This document shows positions 13,001-24,100 of a DNA stretch of 64,000 nucleotides, piece after piece. A program made the position numbers and the translations under genes. The notes below the pieces were generated by a model. That model worked only from the letters and a program-made list of their open reading frames with translations. It was not told where the DNA came from and searched no databases. The first letter of the stretch is position 1; every line of letters starts with the position of its first letter. Origin of the DNA: Lutraria lutraria (taxonomy: Eukaryota > Mollusca > Bivalvia > Venerida > Mactridae); NCBI GenBank assembly GCA_964023205.1, contig OZ026834.1, forward strand, positions 45,389,909-45,453,908, given 5' to 3'.

Positions 13001-14126
13001 CAAGGTTGTTTAGCTGAAGGTCACTGTAACCTTGACCTTTTACATACTAACCTCAAAATCAACATGTGTCATCTACATGTGATGACCAACCCCCCCAATA
13101 AATCTGAAGAGCCTAGGTCAAATCATTCTCTAGTTATTGGTTACGGACAAGGTTTGTTACGGACAGACAGATGGACAGACTGACCTTCCGACCGACCGAC
13201 ATGGGCAAAGCAACATACACAATGTATCCCCTTGTCTTCGAAAGAGGGCATAATAATGTTTACACTGACAATGATTCTTACGAATAGAATATACCGCCAA
13301 AAGAAAATGAGATAAGAGTATAATTTTAGTTACCTCCCATGATGAAGGATCCTGAACAGGTAGATCTTCTTCCCTTATCGTCCAGTAAAAACTGGCGATC
13401 TCAATAGTTTCTTTAGCCATGCTGAGAATTTCACTAATACCTGAGTATGTAGAGGGATGAGAGGGTGCTCCAGGTTTATAGGTCAAGTTCTGTGGTATAC
13501 TCTCAACCAATGTAAATCTGAAATAAGAGTAATTAATAGTACTTAATGAATCCTGTTGAAAAATAAATCCATGTTCAGTGCAACCTCTCCAGAGCAGCCC
13601 TCTCATGAGCAACAATCTCCCTTCAACAATGGAATGATTTCTCCCAATTGTAACATTTAACTATAAAGTTTACCTCTCTAGAGCAACAACCTCTCAACTA
13701 TAACATAATTTTGCTTCTCCCTAAGGGTATTACTATAGCGAGGTTGCACCAATTCATTTAGATTAGCATTATAATATGTTTTAAAATGGGAAGAAGAGAT
13801 TACAACAAATTGTATTCAAACGTTATTAGTTTTCAACAAGAAATCTGTAATTTTGTCAGGAAAAGAGGAAATAATTTCTTTTGTACAGAAACAATATGTA
13901 ATGAAGCAACTCACAGACAATTAGATGGAATATTACACTGCAGATCTTCTCCAGAACCATTTCCGTGATATCTGTCGATTGCAACATAAACACCAGCTCC
14001 AATAACCACTGCTACAGCAATGACCAGAAATGTTGTACCAATAACATACCATACAGCAGACCTGGGTGGCTCTTTGACTTCACCTTTAAAAAATATCTCT
14101 CTATCACTCTGTACATCCATTTTCAT
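7051..14126 (-). CDS. PLD3: PLD3/PLD4-type lysosomal phospholipase D-family protein
   Basis: Nine coding exons, transcribed right to left: 14126-13915, 13517-13334, 12363-12246, 11618-11485, 11213-11013, 10361-10222, 9926-9755, 8328-8226 and 7241-7051. All junctions are GT-AG and phases fit, giving 484 residues, close to the usual length of about 490. The start is set by an in-frame TAA directly before ATG. Residues 1-23 are cytosolic and 24-50 a membrane anchor (type II topology). HKD motif 1 is HTKMWLVD (H191, K193, D198) and motif 2 is HNKYMVTD (H409, K411, D416), followed by [10 protein letters not shown]. Family members act in lysosomes as 5' exonucleases on single-stranded nucleic acids and in bis(monoacylglycero)phosphate metabolism. 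PLD3 and PLD4 cannot be separated here. An acceptor just upstream (TTGTTTTCTTGTAG, about 14150) implies a non-coding first exon further right. Introns are full of MITEs, SINE pieces and repeats. Confidence 0.93.
7300..7560. repeat. Probable dispersed repeat fragment in last intron
   Basis: The sequence starting CAACAAGAGTGCCGCAAGTG looks like a common bivalve repeat and has no reading frame. No second copy exists in the window, so this call is weak. It lies in the intron between exons 8 and 9 of the PLD3-type gene. Confidence 0.25.
7812..8015 (+). repeat. 37-bp minisatellite, about five copies, in a PLD3-type intron
   Basis: The unit begins CAGCCTAGATCCATGCCTAT and continues TTCATGACCGAACATAT. 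Copies differ by a few bases, and the last holds a short internal duplication (GCCTAATTGCCTATTTC). It lies in the intron between exons 8 and 9. Confidence 0.85.
8820..8905 (+). mobile_element. SINE 3'-tail fragment
   Basis: It shares the layout of the tail at 43785-43890: a phrase GAATTAGTACTGGTTAGAA, then CAGTCCAG, then GTATATAACTGAA. Only the tail is present. Confidence 0.4.
8990..9640 (+). repeat. Bivalve-type dispersed repeat with internal duplication
   Basis: Two related blocks (about 8990-9180 and 9280-9640) share GACCC..GGGG..GGGG, AATTTGAACAAACTTGGTAG, GACAATGCTACA and ATCTAAGCTCTAGGC phrases. A third partial copy is at 10557-10790. The right end reads AGCTCACCATGAGCAC. Non-coding. 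Confidence 0.6.
10413..10556. mobile_element. TA-CAGTGCAACCTCTC MITE (family 2), right end lost
   Basis: It begins after TA with CAGTGCAACCTATC, followed by the family's internal phrases (AGTAGCAAAATTATGTTGTT, CAGTGGGAAGAAATCATGC). It breaks off into the dispersed repeat at 10557, so the second terminus is missing. It sits in a PLD3-type intron. Confidence 0.65.
10557..10790 (+). repeat. Partial copy of the 8990-9640 repeat
   Basis: It shares GACAATGCTATACACCAAAT, ATCTAAGCTCTAGGCCCAGT, TTTGGTAGAGCTTGATGCAA and the closing TCATGGTGAGCTAAAA with the repeat at 8990-9640. It is joined directly to the truncated MITE on its left. Confidence 0.6.
10832..11007. mobile_element. TA-CAGTCAAACCTGTG MITE (family 1) abutting a splice donor
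   Basis: The plus-strand right end reads CACAGGCTTGACTG-TA, and the left end is decayed (TATCAAACCAGTGTAAGCGG). On the coding (minus) strand, exon 5 of the PLD3-type gene ends at 11013 and the donor reads GTAAG-TACAGTC, so the element starts at donor position +6. Internal phrases (AATAAAGGCCA, GACCACCTGTC) match the copies at 46957-47135 and 49825-50000. Confidence 0.8.
11964..12041. mobile_element. Truncated family 2 MITE
   Basis: Only the right half remains: CATGCTGTTGTTGCAGGGAG, then TTGCTCAAGAGAGGGCTGCT, ending near CAAACTGTA. It lies between exons 3 and 4 of the PLD3-type gene. Confidence 0.5.
12797..13255 (+). repeat. Long dispersed repeat, two internal blocks
   Basis: It opens with AACAAGAAGTGTTTGTGAAA and contains two blocks of CTTGACCTT..ACATACT..CCTCAAAATCAA..CATCTACATGTGATGACCAA..AATCTGAAG..CCTAGG. 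It ends CTTCGAAAGAGGGCATAATA. The opening and closing phrases recur at 34122-34360 with the middle deleted. It sits in a PLD3-type intron. The 60-150 codon frames here are not genes. Confidence 0.65.
13576..13749. mobile_element. Family 2 MITE, complete
   Basis: It begins CAGTGCAACCTCTCC and ends GCGAGGTTGCACC. The interior carries AGAGCAACAACCTCTCAACT and ACATAATTTTGCTTCTCCC, the reverse complements of phrases in the copy at 29308-29483. It lies between exons 1 and 2 of the PLD3-type gene. Confidence 0.7.
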
Positions 14127-14617
14127 TTACTGGAGTCGCCACATCAATCTACAAGAAAACAATACCGACAAAATATTACAATACCTGGGTTTGCAAAATG
14201 TGTCCGAACATTTGATAACAATTCATTCCATCATGTTAAGACATGAAAAAAATTGGAACACAAATTACTTTAAAGTTTTTTAGCACAGCGCTGACAATAT
14301 TCACCTAGTTTAGTATATCATTTACACAACATTAAACAAACATACTTTGATGAAAAACTTTCAGACAACATATTTCAATGTAAGTTGTTAAAATAAACAG
14401 GATCAAAGAAGAATCTTGAAATAAATGATCACATTGTTGATAGAGTAAAAAAACACAACTAGGTGAAGCTTGTAGGTATGGCAAGTAACCTAAGCCTGGT
14501 CAAAAATTGATTGAACAACTTGTACTGTAGTAGTAATATATATCACAGTTGTCACAAGACCATGAGTGATGTTCTTTTGTTACGTAATAGGAGGAAAACA
14601 ATGTATCCGATGCAGGA

Positions 14618-14690
14618 CTCAAGTCTGAAAATTCCTGTTTGCAAGACAGATGCTCTACAAACTAGGCCCCACCGGCCCCATCCCATTCAT
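14618..14690 (-). pseudogene. tRNA-Ala(TGC)-like degenerate sequence
   Basis: The minus strand reads GGGGCCTAG, TTTGTAGAGC, then the anticodon arm CTGTCTTGCAAACAG with a TGC anticodon, and a T-arm-like GACTTGAGTCC. The D arm is shortened and the 3' end does not pair with the acceptor start. It is a tRNA pseudogene or the head of a tRNA-Ala-derived SINE. Confidence 0.45.
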
Positions 14691-15071
14691 GTATGATATA
14701 TGAAATTGACTAAAAGTAAACAGTAAGAACTTCTGACAAAGCTATTTAAAGAGAAATATTCCATACAGTCAAAATGTCTGTAGAAGATATCTAGTTATGT
14801 AAGGTGGCTCTTAAATTTAACAGAAATCTACCATGGCTCACTTATTCATATCATAACATCTGATATGCCGATTTATATGTAAACAAAACAATTTCCTATG
14901 CATTATTCTTCGCTCAACAACCAGGAATACCTATTAGGAGATAAAGAAAACTATGAAATCGTGTCAATGATTGTCTACCCGAACTTAAATTGTAACGTCT
15001 CTTTTTCTGACAAACTATCGATATACAGTTTCTTTGAAACTTCTATCTTGGCGTATCCGCCATCGAATTAC

Positions 15072-15098
15072 TCACGTGATACTTCTATCGTCACGTGA
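15072..15098. promoter_or_regulatory. Paired CACGTG boxes resembling CLEAR sites
   Basis: Two TCACGTGA palindromes (15072-15079 and 15091-15098, the second as GTCACGTGAA) lie 19 bp apart, about 950 bp upstream of the PLD3-type start codon. The expected non-coding first exon should lie between here and 14150. The CLEAR element bound by TFEB/MITF-type bHLH-ZIP factors at lysosomal genes is GTCACGTGAC. The second box matches nine of its ten bases. A minus-strand donor-like GTGAGT overlaps the first box. Confidence 0.45.
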
Positions 15099-15258
15099 AC
15101 GTGTATGAAGTATGACGGGTTTGTGAATATAACGCGCACATGTCTGGTTCCTTGATCTTTATGTGCGTAGAATTCCTGCGCGTACGTATGTATGGATGTA
15201 CCGACAACCAGCAAACTGTCATGGAAGAATGGTTGACACATTTGTTTGGAAAACACTC

Positions 15259-15396
15259 TTTTCTATAGTTCTGGCGGCTATAGTCCAGGCATACACCACT
15301 AAATTTGTTTTAGTTTGAGAGCGATTTCAGGGTTAGGGTTAGGGTTTAGTGGTGTATGCCTTGGACTATAGCCACAGTGTGGACTATAGAAAAAAG
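15259..15396. repeat. Fold-back element with telomere-like core
   Basis: Arms of about 45 bp are reverse complements: TTTCTATAG..GGCTATAGTCCA..GGCATACACCACTAAA against TTTAGTGGTGTATGCC..GGACTATAGCC..CTATAGAAA. The loop contains GGGTTAGGGTTAGGG. From 15397 to 16260 there is unique non-coding DNA; a short CAGGGGTGTGA phrase near 15984 is a MITE end fragment. Confidence 0.65.
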
Positions 15397-16261
15397 TCGC
15401 ACCCCATTTGTTTGTTTATTGTTTTGCAAGTCAATAAATCACTATAATTTTCAAAATTTTGCTGACTATAGAAAATCGTTGCGGTAAAGGTAATTATTGT
15501 TGTTCAAGAACATTTGATCTTAAAACGTGACGTTTAACGATTGCGTGTCATTATCGTTAACTTTCATATTTGTGGCAAATTAATTGTATAGTTAAGCCAA
15601 GTTTGTCTTTTGACACGATAATTTGATAACAACTTATTACCTTGTTGATGGTAACGTTTCATTTTTTCTAATTTTATCGTTTGTACAGATGTTAATTTGG
15701 TTCATTCATCGAACAGAAACATATGTTATATTTAGCCCTGGCCATCCTTAAACTTAAAAAATGCTTGTTTGGGGTAACCTAGTTGTGAGTACCATAACTA
15801 AATTGATATTTTTTATTTTGTCTTGTTGAACATTTTCGTTTTGGAATTGTCCTCTTTCAAAGTCAACAGCTTAAGACGCTTGTTCATGCATCTATTGATG
15901 CAGATCATTTCACATGCATTCCGGAACTACAACTTCAATGATAATTCTTCACAAAATCCATTTTGGACATCACATATGAAGGTGCAGGGGTGTGACTGTA
16001 CACTATGGTTTGCATATGACCTGACAACCAAAACAATATGTGCTCATTAGAATTAGTTAAACAGTTCCAACATATATCTACACTGTACACAGCTGTCTTC
16101 ATGTCAACACCCTAACTATTGGCTAGACCACTGTCTTGAAGCCATCAATTAAGGTTGTCCTGTTGCAGGGTTGTCTCCGGGAGTTTATTCCTAGGAATGA
16201 CTACATAGGGAAAAAGGAATGTTGGTAGAGGTTGATTTTGCAGTGATAGGTCAGGAATTTC

Positions 16262-16895
16262 ATGTTGTTTCGGGTAGAGGAGATTGTTGAACATCTGTAG
16301 TCTGCGTCAGCCATCTGGTGTCTGACTGAAGGCGTTGGTAGATATAACTGGCTGAAACTGCTACTAGTTGATGAACTATCTTGTACATGAAGATGAGGTC
16401 AAGCGATGATCTTCTTTGCTCTAGAGTTGGCCAATTTAGTTGATTTAACATTTTAGTGATGCTAGATGGATTATGTTGATCAAATGGCTTTCTTAGGCAG
16501 CGTTTCTTTGAATTTGTTCTATCTGTTTGACTTGAGTCTTGTATTGGGGATTCCAGATGCTTGAACTGTATTCCAGTTTAGGTCTTACTAGTTTTTTTAA
16601 CAGCCCTGTAGATGACACAGTCATCAGCAAATAATCTTATAGTAGAGGAGATGTTTGAGGCAATGTCGTTGATAAAGACAAGAAAGAGTGTCGGCCCAAG
16701 CACCGTGCCCAGGGGCACTCCGGATGTAACATCAGAGAGACAGGATGATTCTCCATCAATCACAACCTGTTGTTGCAGGAAGGCATTCACCCAAGACAAA
16801 GTATTGTCTCAAATGCTAAAGAAGGATAGCTTCTCTGCCCGCCCTGGGTATGTCACCTTGTCGGAGGCTTTAGCCACAGACTTAATCCAAAGCAT
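16262..16895 (-). mobile_element. Degraded non-LTR retrotransposon (LINE) reverse transcriptase
   Basis: Minus-strand frames read in order: a DKVTYPG block (about 16890-16850, degraded SKAFDKV type), LSWVNAFLQQQVV, VTSGVPLGTVLGPTLF, FINDI, then the catalytic motif RLFADDCVIYR. Straight after VIYRAVK the sequence jumps to LVRPKLEYSSSIWNP and then, in another frame, LNWPTLEQRRSSLDLIFMYK. Intact elements of this CR1/jockey-like kind have well over 100 residues between the FADD and LVRPKLEY blocks, so this copy has an internal deletion plus frameshifts and stops. It is inactive. The overlapping plus-strand frame is a shadow. Confidence 0.85.
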
Positions 16896-16899
16896 TAAC

Positions 16900-18121
16900 A
16901 ATGAAAATTTTTAAACTTAGGGTAGTATGAAACATTGACAAAATGTTTGATACCTTCCATCTGTTGAAGATATATTTTAGGTCATGTATTATATTATAAT
17001 GCATCAAACTGTACACAAGTTTTATGGAAGTTTGTGCGTTGAATAGGAAAACAAACGCGATTCAGTTTGGGTCCTTTACGTGTTAGCTTTTAAAGAACAA
17101 GTGGCTTTGACAATGAACTGTAATCGTCGTCAAAGACCTTTGACTAGGGGTAACCTATTTTCAGTGGGTTAGGTTGGAAATATATTTTTTACAATTTGTT
17201 TTTTTAACATTGAATCCAAAATACCTGTCAGAATGCTATTTATATATATATTGGAAAAAATAGTGGCGTTTTTGGTCAGTAGCCTGAGTAGGTAGCCTAA
17301 CTCAAAACAATAAATTTTTAAGGATGGCCCCTGCAAGTGAAACCTAGCTCTAGGATTGTAAGTGACTGGGGAGCAGCCCATTAAAAAACAACAAAACATT
17401 CTAAATGATAAAAAACACTGACAACACGTATATCCTTCTTATTATATGTAATCAAGGGTTCGTGCAAACTCCTTGAAGTTTAGAAGGACATTTTTATATT
17501 TGTTTATATATCCTTGGAAATTCTTAGGAAAGTACTTGAATTTGCAGACTCCTTAAATTTAAATGTTCCAATCAAAAGAACATAATATTGTAAAAAGAAA
17601 AAAAGATTTTCAAGGATGCCATTTCAGCTTCCAAGTTCCATGTTTGCTATGTGACAAGCATGTCTTATCTGTTGAAGCAGGAAGAGTTGTAGGGATATGA
17701 ATGGGTTTTAGCCTGCATTGGATGCATTTTCATGAAAATTTACATTGTTTCTGGTTATGATTTGCCAATCAGACTGAGAGTACTTGAAAATTGGATAAAT
17801 GTTCTTGAAAACTGTGAATTTTTTACCAGTCTGGCTGTACGAATCCTGGTAATGTTGATTGTTATCTTAAATATGCCTTTTAAATATATATACAGATCTT
17901 ATATTAGAAGAAAATCAAAATTGATAATTGTCGTGCATTTCCATTCTTATGATATGAAGTAGAAATAGATATATGGAGTGGTCCATTTTTAGTACACAAC
18001 TCATATGCTTTATGAATGTATGTTATGTTCTCAATTATATACAACGTGAAATTGCAATAAAGAGTTAACCAAAACTTTATAAACATTTAATAATCTTGTA
18101 TAGTGTAATCATCTTATAGTC
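16900..18121. other. Non-coding interval before the consortin-like gene
   Basis: No recognisable gene or repeat is seen. It should contain the promoter and any non-coding first exon of the consortin-like gene. An acceptor-like ATCATCTTATAG sits two bases before the start codon at 18122, so the ATG may open a second exon. Confidence 0.4.
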
Positions 18122-21100
18122 ATGGAGAAAGCCAACGGAACAAAGGTTGAGAACAAAGATGCTCCTAGCAACACTGTTGATGAGAAAGAAGTGGATAGTT
18201 CAACAGTTGTGTCTGAGCCAGATGACAATGGTACTAATGAACAAGCAACTGTAGATACTAATGGTATAAATGAAACTAGTGATGAAAATGTTGTAGAAGA
18301 TAAAGTTGAAGATGTTGAGCTAAATGGTAAGTACAGTCAAAGTGAAAAGGCCACTGTTTTGAAAGACATAATGTGGCCTTTAATGACTGGCAACCTTTAT
18401 TAAGAGGTCATTTCGCTCTGAATAATCAAAGACAGATTTTAAAAGAATGGCCTTTATTCACAGCGTGGCCTTTATATGGAATTGGCCTCTAACACAGGAT
18501 TTACTGTATCATTCTTTTGAGGTATGAGCTCATGAATTGTCTTTGAAATCATTGAATTACATTTGCAATTTTAGACATATATATTACTTAATTGATATTT
18601 CTTTATAAGTTTTATTAGTATATAAGTAAATACTAGTAGTGATAAATAATACATTTGTAATGATATTGATTAGAAGGATATCCTGGGGATGTTAAGTGCC
18701 ATGCTTCTAGCTACAGTGTGGTTCAACAATAGGAATCACTTATATAATAATTACCATTTATTAGCTGTAATAAGTAGACAGGAAGTTGTTGAACAATTCC
18801 TAATTCATTATTTTTTCACATTGTTTGATTTCTTATCTAAAATAATGACCAATAAAAGGATGTGGACAAGTCGTTATAGAGAACTGTCATGTTTCACACA
18901 TTGTTTTGTAATATATCTTGATTTATAATCTCATATGATGATATCAACACAATCAAAGACTTATCAAACTGATGCCCTGTTTAAAATATCATGCAAGTCA
19001 GCATTTTGAAAATATTACTGTACATTAGAAAGGTGTACGGTGTATGTGGTTTCTAAAAAGTTAAAAGTGCATAAAAGAAATCATGGAAGTTCTTGGACGG
19101 TCTTTTTTACACACATTACTTGTTATGGAAAGCCATCGATTATCCTATAACAACTACATGTTTATTGACAATGCATACAAATTATTTTATCCAGAAACAA
19201 TTGATGTAAGTAAAGAGCCTCCGTTAGAGGATGCAACAAGAAATAAAATGTTTGAAGAAGGTCTAAAACATGACAAAGATGGTCAGAAGTTGGACGCTTT
19301 GAAATGTTATCTTAAGTGTCTTGTTGGGTTAAAAGAGAACACAAAGTTTGCCCTACTACCTCAGTGTCTGAGAAATGTAAGTTTTTACCTTCTGTTAATT
19401 ATTACTGCATATGTCATGATATGTTACTGATAATGTATTTATTATTATCGTGTACATGTATATTATTGTATGTAAAATTTTAAAAATGATTTTGTGTTAA
19501 TTGTAATGTCATTTATGCTTAGAAATCCTGTATCATTGTTTGTAATGATTCCCATGTACATGTATACATATAAATGCAATGCATTAACTTTTAAATGATT
19601 TTAATATATAAATTTTAATTTCTTCATGTGATGTAAGCATTTTCTTCAGCTGAAGGCAGAACTTTATTTCTGATCTTTATAGTGTTCAAATTGAAAATAA
19701 TGACTTGTAGATTATGACATATTATGATTGAAATGTACAGAAAATATATGTTACGTCTTGCAGCTTTCTGAGTGCTGTTAGTCTATAAATGATAAATATT
19801 TCACAAATGATGAATTGTGGTATTGCATTATTAACAAAATCCTAAATATTTTGTATTTCAGATTGGAGACATCTACTATGGCAGGGATGAATGTATCCTT
19901 TGTGCAATTAAAATCAATTCAGTTTTAATTATCAAATATGAGATTTTGACTTGTGGCATTTTCCTATTACGTATGTAACTTAATTGTGTGTGACCAATAA
20001 TTTGACTTTTTATGTCCCGCCATTTGAAATGATGGAAGGACAGTAAGTGTTAATTAAGTCTGTCCGTCCGTTTTCTGAGCGATAACTCAAGAAATATTTC
20101 ATGGATTTGTTCCGCATACATAAAGGTATATAATAATAGAATACAGGCCAAGGATGATTTCCTTGAAAATCCAAACATTTTTACAGGAGTTACGGCCCCT
20201 TTTTGACTTGGCTCACAGGCGGGGCATTCATGTCCTCTGGACACATTTCTAGGATTATGGGTGACTCTGAACAAATGTATAAATTTGTTTCTCATTAAGT
20301 AGAAATTCGTTGGTAGTTGTGCACTACACAGTTTGTATTGAATCCTATAATTTGATTGATGAGTGAGGTTATACCTGGAAGTGCTCTCCCCTGCCTCAGC
20401 ATCTGTCAGAAAAAATTGATTAGTTGTTTATTAAAGATGTTCTGTCAACACAGGTCAGGAATTAGCCATTTACTGTATGAAGTATGCAGATATTTTTTAC
20501 ACACCATTTAAGTCAATGGTTAAATTCCTTCACTTATATATAGATGAAAAAGCCATCAGTTTTATACAAGCAGAGAAACTATATTATGAAAGTGTACTTA
20601 TTGATGATACTGAGCTACAGAAGCATATTGGTGAGTGTACCATTAAATGGTTATAAAAAAACAACATTGTCTTTGATCAAGTTTATACTATTCTATACTA
20701 TGACTTATCTCCTGAGACCAATTACATACACATAGTTGTATTTTAACTCTTGAATGAAATGTGTTGACATGGCATTGATAAGTGTTACCTTAGAAAAGTA
20801 TTTACTTGTTAATTCTTGCATTGCCTTGTAATAATAAAGTCCTCTGAAATTCAATGAGTCTCTGAGGTAGAGTCACTTAGGAATGATAGCCATGCAGGGG
20901 TCATGAGATGCATGTTTCTTTCAGTAAATGTTTGCCATTTAAGTATGCTGTTTAATAAGAAGTTATGTTGTTTTCTAGATGAAGTGACTGCAGAAGGTGC
21001 CGCCAGTCAGGAAGATACAAATGTGGATGCTCTCAGGGCTACAGAATATGAACAGTTATCTAAACTCTGTATGGATGAAAAACAGTAAGCTATAATGTTG

Positions 21101-24100
21101 CTCTCAAATTGCTCCTAATGTTTTTCATCTGAATTTCTGGAATGCCATTGTACTGGTTTTTATTTTAGTTTGACTGATACATAGGGGTTTGGATGTTGGG
21201 ATGGTGTATAATGGTGTACTACATCCTTATATGGTCACATGGACCAGAAACACATTTTTTTCATATATTTACATACACTGCATGACTTGTATATTTCAGG
21301 ACTAAGTACACCATTGTACACCATCTCTTTGACATGCTAGCCCTCTGTGATCTGAAGTTTTTAGTATAAGTGATTTCCATTTAAAATGTTTGAAAAATCT
21401 CCATTTTTGATTTTACTTGGTAGTCATGGCAACTATGAAATTCCTGTCTCTCATTTCTGTTTAACAAACCTATTACCTCATAAACTTCCTCTATTTTCAG
21501 GCCACAACTTGCTCTAGAATATGCTGGCAAGGTATGAACTCTTATGTTTCTGCTTCACTGAGATTTCCAATTATCATTTTCAGTTTTACGTTTTAGTCCA
21601 CAATTGATTGTTTGATAATGAATAATATGGAAATTATGAACTGACAGTACTAAATTTTAGGATGAATTGTATAGTAAATGTCCTATGATTTATTATAATT
21701 CATGATTTGTTTATCATTACAAATGTACTTGTACATAGTTATTACCATGTACATAATATTATTATCATGTTTGTGTTTTGGCCAGTCAATGGCCTTATGT
21801 AACACAATATAGAATTGAATTCAATTCTAAAATACATTTTTTCCCCAAAGTCTAGTTGATTGACAAAAAAATTATATGAACTTTAATATAATTATAAAGA
21901 TCATTTGATTTTTTTGTCTATCAACTAGAGCGAAAATGAGTTAAACTGACAATAATTTATTATTATTATCCATCCGGCTGTTAGTCTTTCTGTCTTTTTT
22001 TAAATTTGCTGTAATTTTAACCTGTAATGTAGCTTGGAGAGGATTTATAGCTTTCACAGGCATGCATACTAGAAAGTATTCATTATTTATGCTTCTTTCA
22101 TGCTTTATCCCATTTAACCAGCTGACAAAAATATTTGGCGGAGGATATATGAATTCGACAAATTTGTTTTTTAGTGTACAAAGTTACGACAGAAACTATA
22201 TGGAGATGATCATCCACTTGTAAAGCAAACATTGGATTACTTTGCTACTGTGTACGCTGAGGTTGGAAAGGTACAATATACAGGTACAGATATGTATTTT
22301 ACTTTTTGTGACTTGATTGTGCAATGATGATTAATGTCTCATCAGTTACATGGAAAAATGTATTCTAAGATTTTTGTCTTGATTATTCAAGTTGCAATGT
22401 TTTCAAGTTTTATTTATTTGCTGTCTGTTTTTTTCTGTGTTTTTCCTGGAATAAATACATGTATAAGTTAAAGTTAATCACATACTTCACTTTATGTCTC
22501 TGAGTTTGAAGTGAGCTTTCTAATCAAACCCATTTCTCCACAAGTCCGAACGACCTCTAGAAATTGCTTAAAGAAATGAGATCACATTGTACATGTATTA
22601 TTGTAATTGACTGTTGATTATGATAGTCAGTGTTTATTCAGTCCTGGTATAAGTTTATATGTATATTATAGAATCTATGGGTAAATACGACACAGCCGGT
22701 GAACCTGATTTATCAGCAAACAACACACTCACAGAAAATAACAACACCACAACTACGGAACCTACTTCTATTTTAAGAAGAAGAAAAATTACAGAGGGTA
22801 TGTGATAATGATACACTTATATCGGGGTGTGATTTTTTTGCTCCTTTCCAAACTTGATTATGGATAAGGTATAATGTGTATTGTAATATGTGTAGGTTGA
22901 TATAAATGTGTATCAATAAAAACAACATTCAGTGGTCATTGGCATGCATATAATTATATATGTTTTTAAAACTTTGAAACTCTTGAATTAATGTGGTCTA
23001 AATAAATGAAAGTTTTGGAACTGTAGCAGTACTAGTCAAGTCAAAATCCTTTTATTTCACTCATGTCTTGTACATTGTACATTTAAACTCTGAAATCTAC
23101 CAAAATGTAAAAAATTAACAGCTGCCAGCTGTGATGTCACTGATGGTCTCAATGTAGTGTTATATTATACAGGTATTGAACGAGAGAAGAGAGTGAGGTT
23201 TGCTGAATCTCATGTGACGTCTGATGAAACTATGGATAGAGGTAACATACTTCTCTTTGTACTTAACTTGTAACTGTTTATTAGATGATGGAGTTGAAGT
23301 AATACAGAGTTCACAAAATAACTGGTTGATTCTGTTACTTTTAGAGAGATGCATTAAAAAATTTGGATACTATGATGTCAGTTTGGTCAATATATATCTT
23401 ACCCGGTAGAAATATTGTATTTGTATTATATGGACCGTATTAACAAACCAACCAACATTCTTTTAAGAATGTCCTTTGTGCACTTACAAACTTGTTCTTG
23501 TGAATTCATACCTGTTAATAATTATAAGAATGATTATTAAGCCTTGATATTGAAGTTCCCCTTTTGGTTGTAAAATTCCTGTCTTCGTTATTTGCTTAGA
23601 ATGTTTGTAAAACCCTGCTTAATGACTGCTTTTTTATTAAGACAACTTCTTTGTAATGAACACTTATTTTTGGACGAATTTCAATTATTTCCTTTATTTT
23701 AAAACTTGATAATTATAACATCTCAAGGGGTCTATTTGGTCAAGAAGTTATGGTCTCTGACTAGTAAAAGATAGTCCTTCACTGTTGTGGTTCGAATACC
23801 ATCTAGGGCCAGATAAATTTTGCAAGTGAGAGACTTGTCAATCTTGTTAATGGTAGGTCAGTGGTTCAGCCATGATGTACATCTATTGTCTTCATCTATT
23901 GATAATGGTAGAAATAACCCTGGCTGTCTTGAGACACTAAATCCCAGATATAAATAGACCACTTCTGTATTGGGACTTCTTGAAGCAACAATAAATCATC
24001 CCATGTATGTGTCACAGTACTGTATTAGCCACATGCCTTATTTGTTAATTTTCATACATGTATTTTCAGAAGAGAAGATTGCTAGAGCAGTGTTGACGAT

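Noticed and set aside
13157..13615. 152-residue minus frame taken as one exon
   Set aside because: Only 13334-13517 is coding exon 2 of the PLD3-type gene; splice signals mark both edges, and the rest is intron and repeat.
15328..15348. Telomere or chromosome end
   Set aside because: Only two to three TTAGGG units inside a hairpin element, with unique DNA on both sides.
16612..16914. 100-codon plus-strand frame
   Set aside because: It is antisense to the reverse transcriptase remnant, which explains the open frame.
10832..18508. The two donor-abutting MITEs as complete introner elements that created whole introns
   Set aside because: Each intron is several times longer than the element (640-870 bp against about 175 bp) and the acceptor lies outside it, so the MITE cannot be the whole intron. 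Only the donor-side association is kept as a finding.
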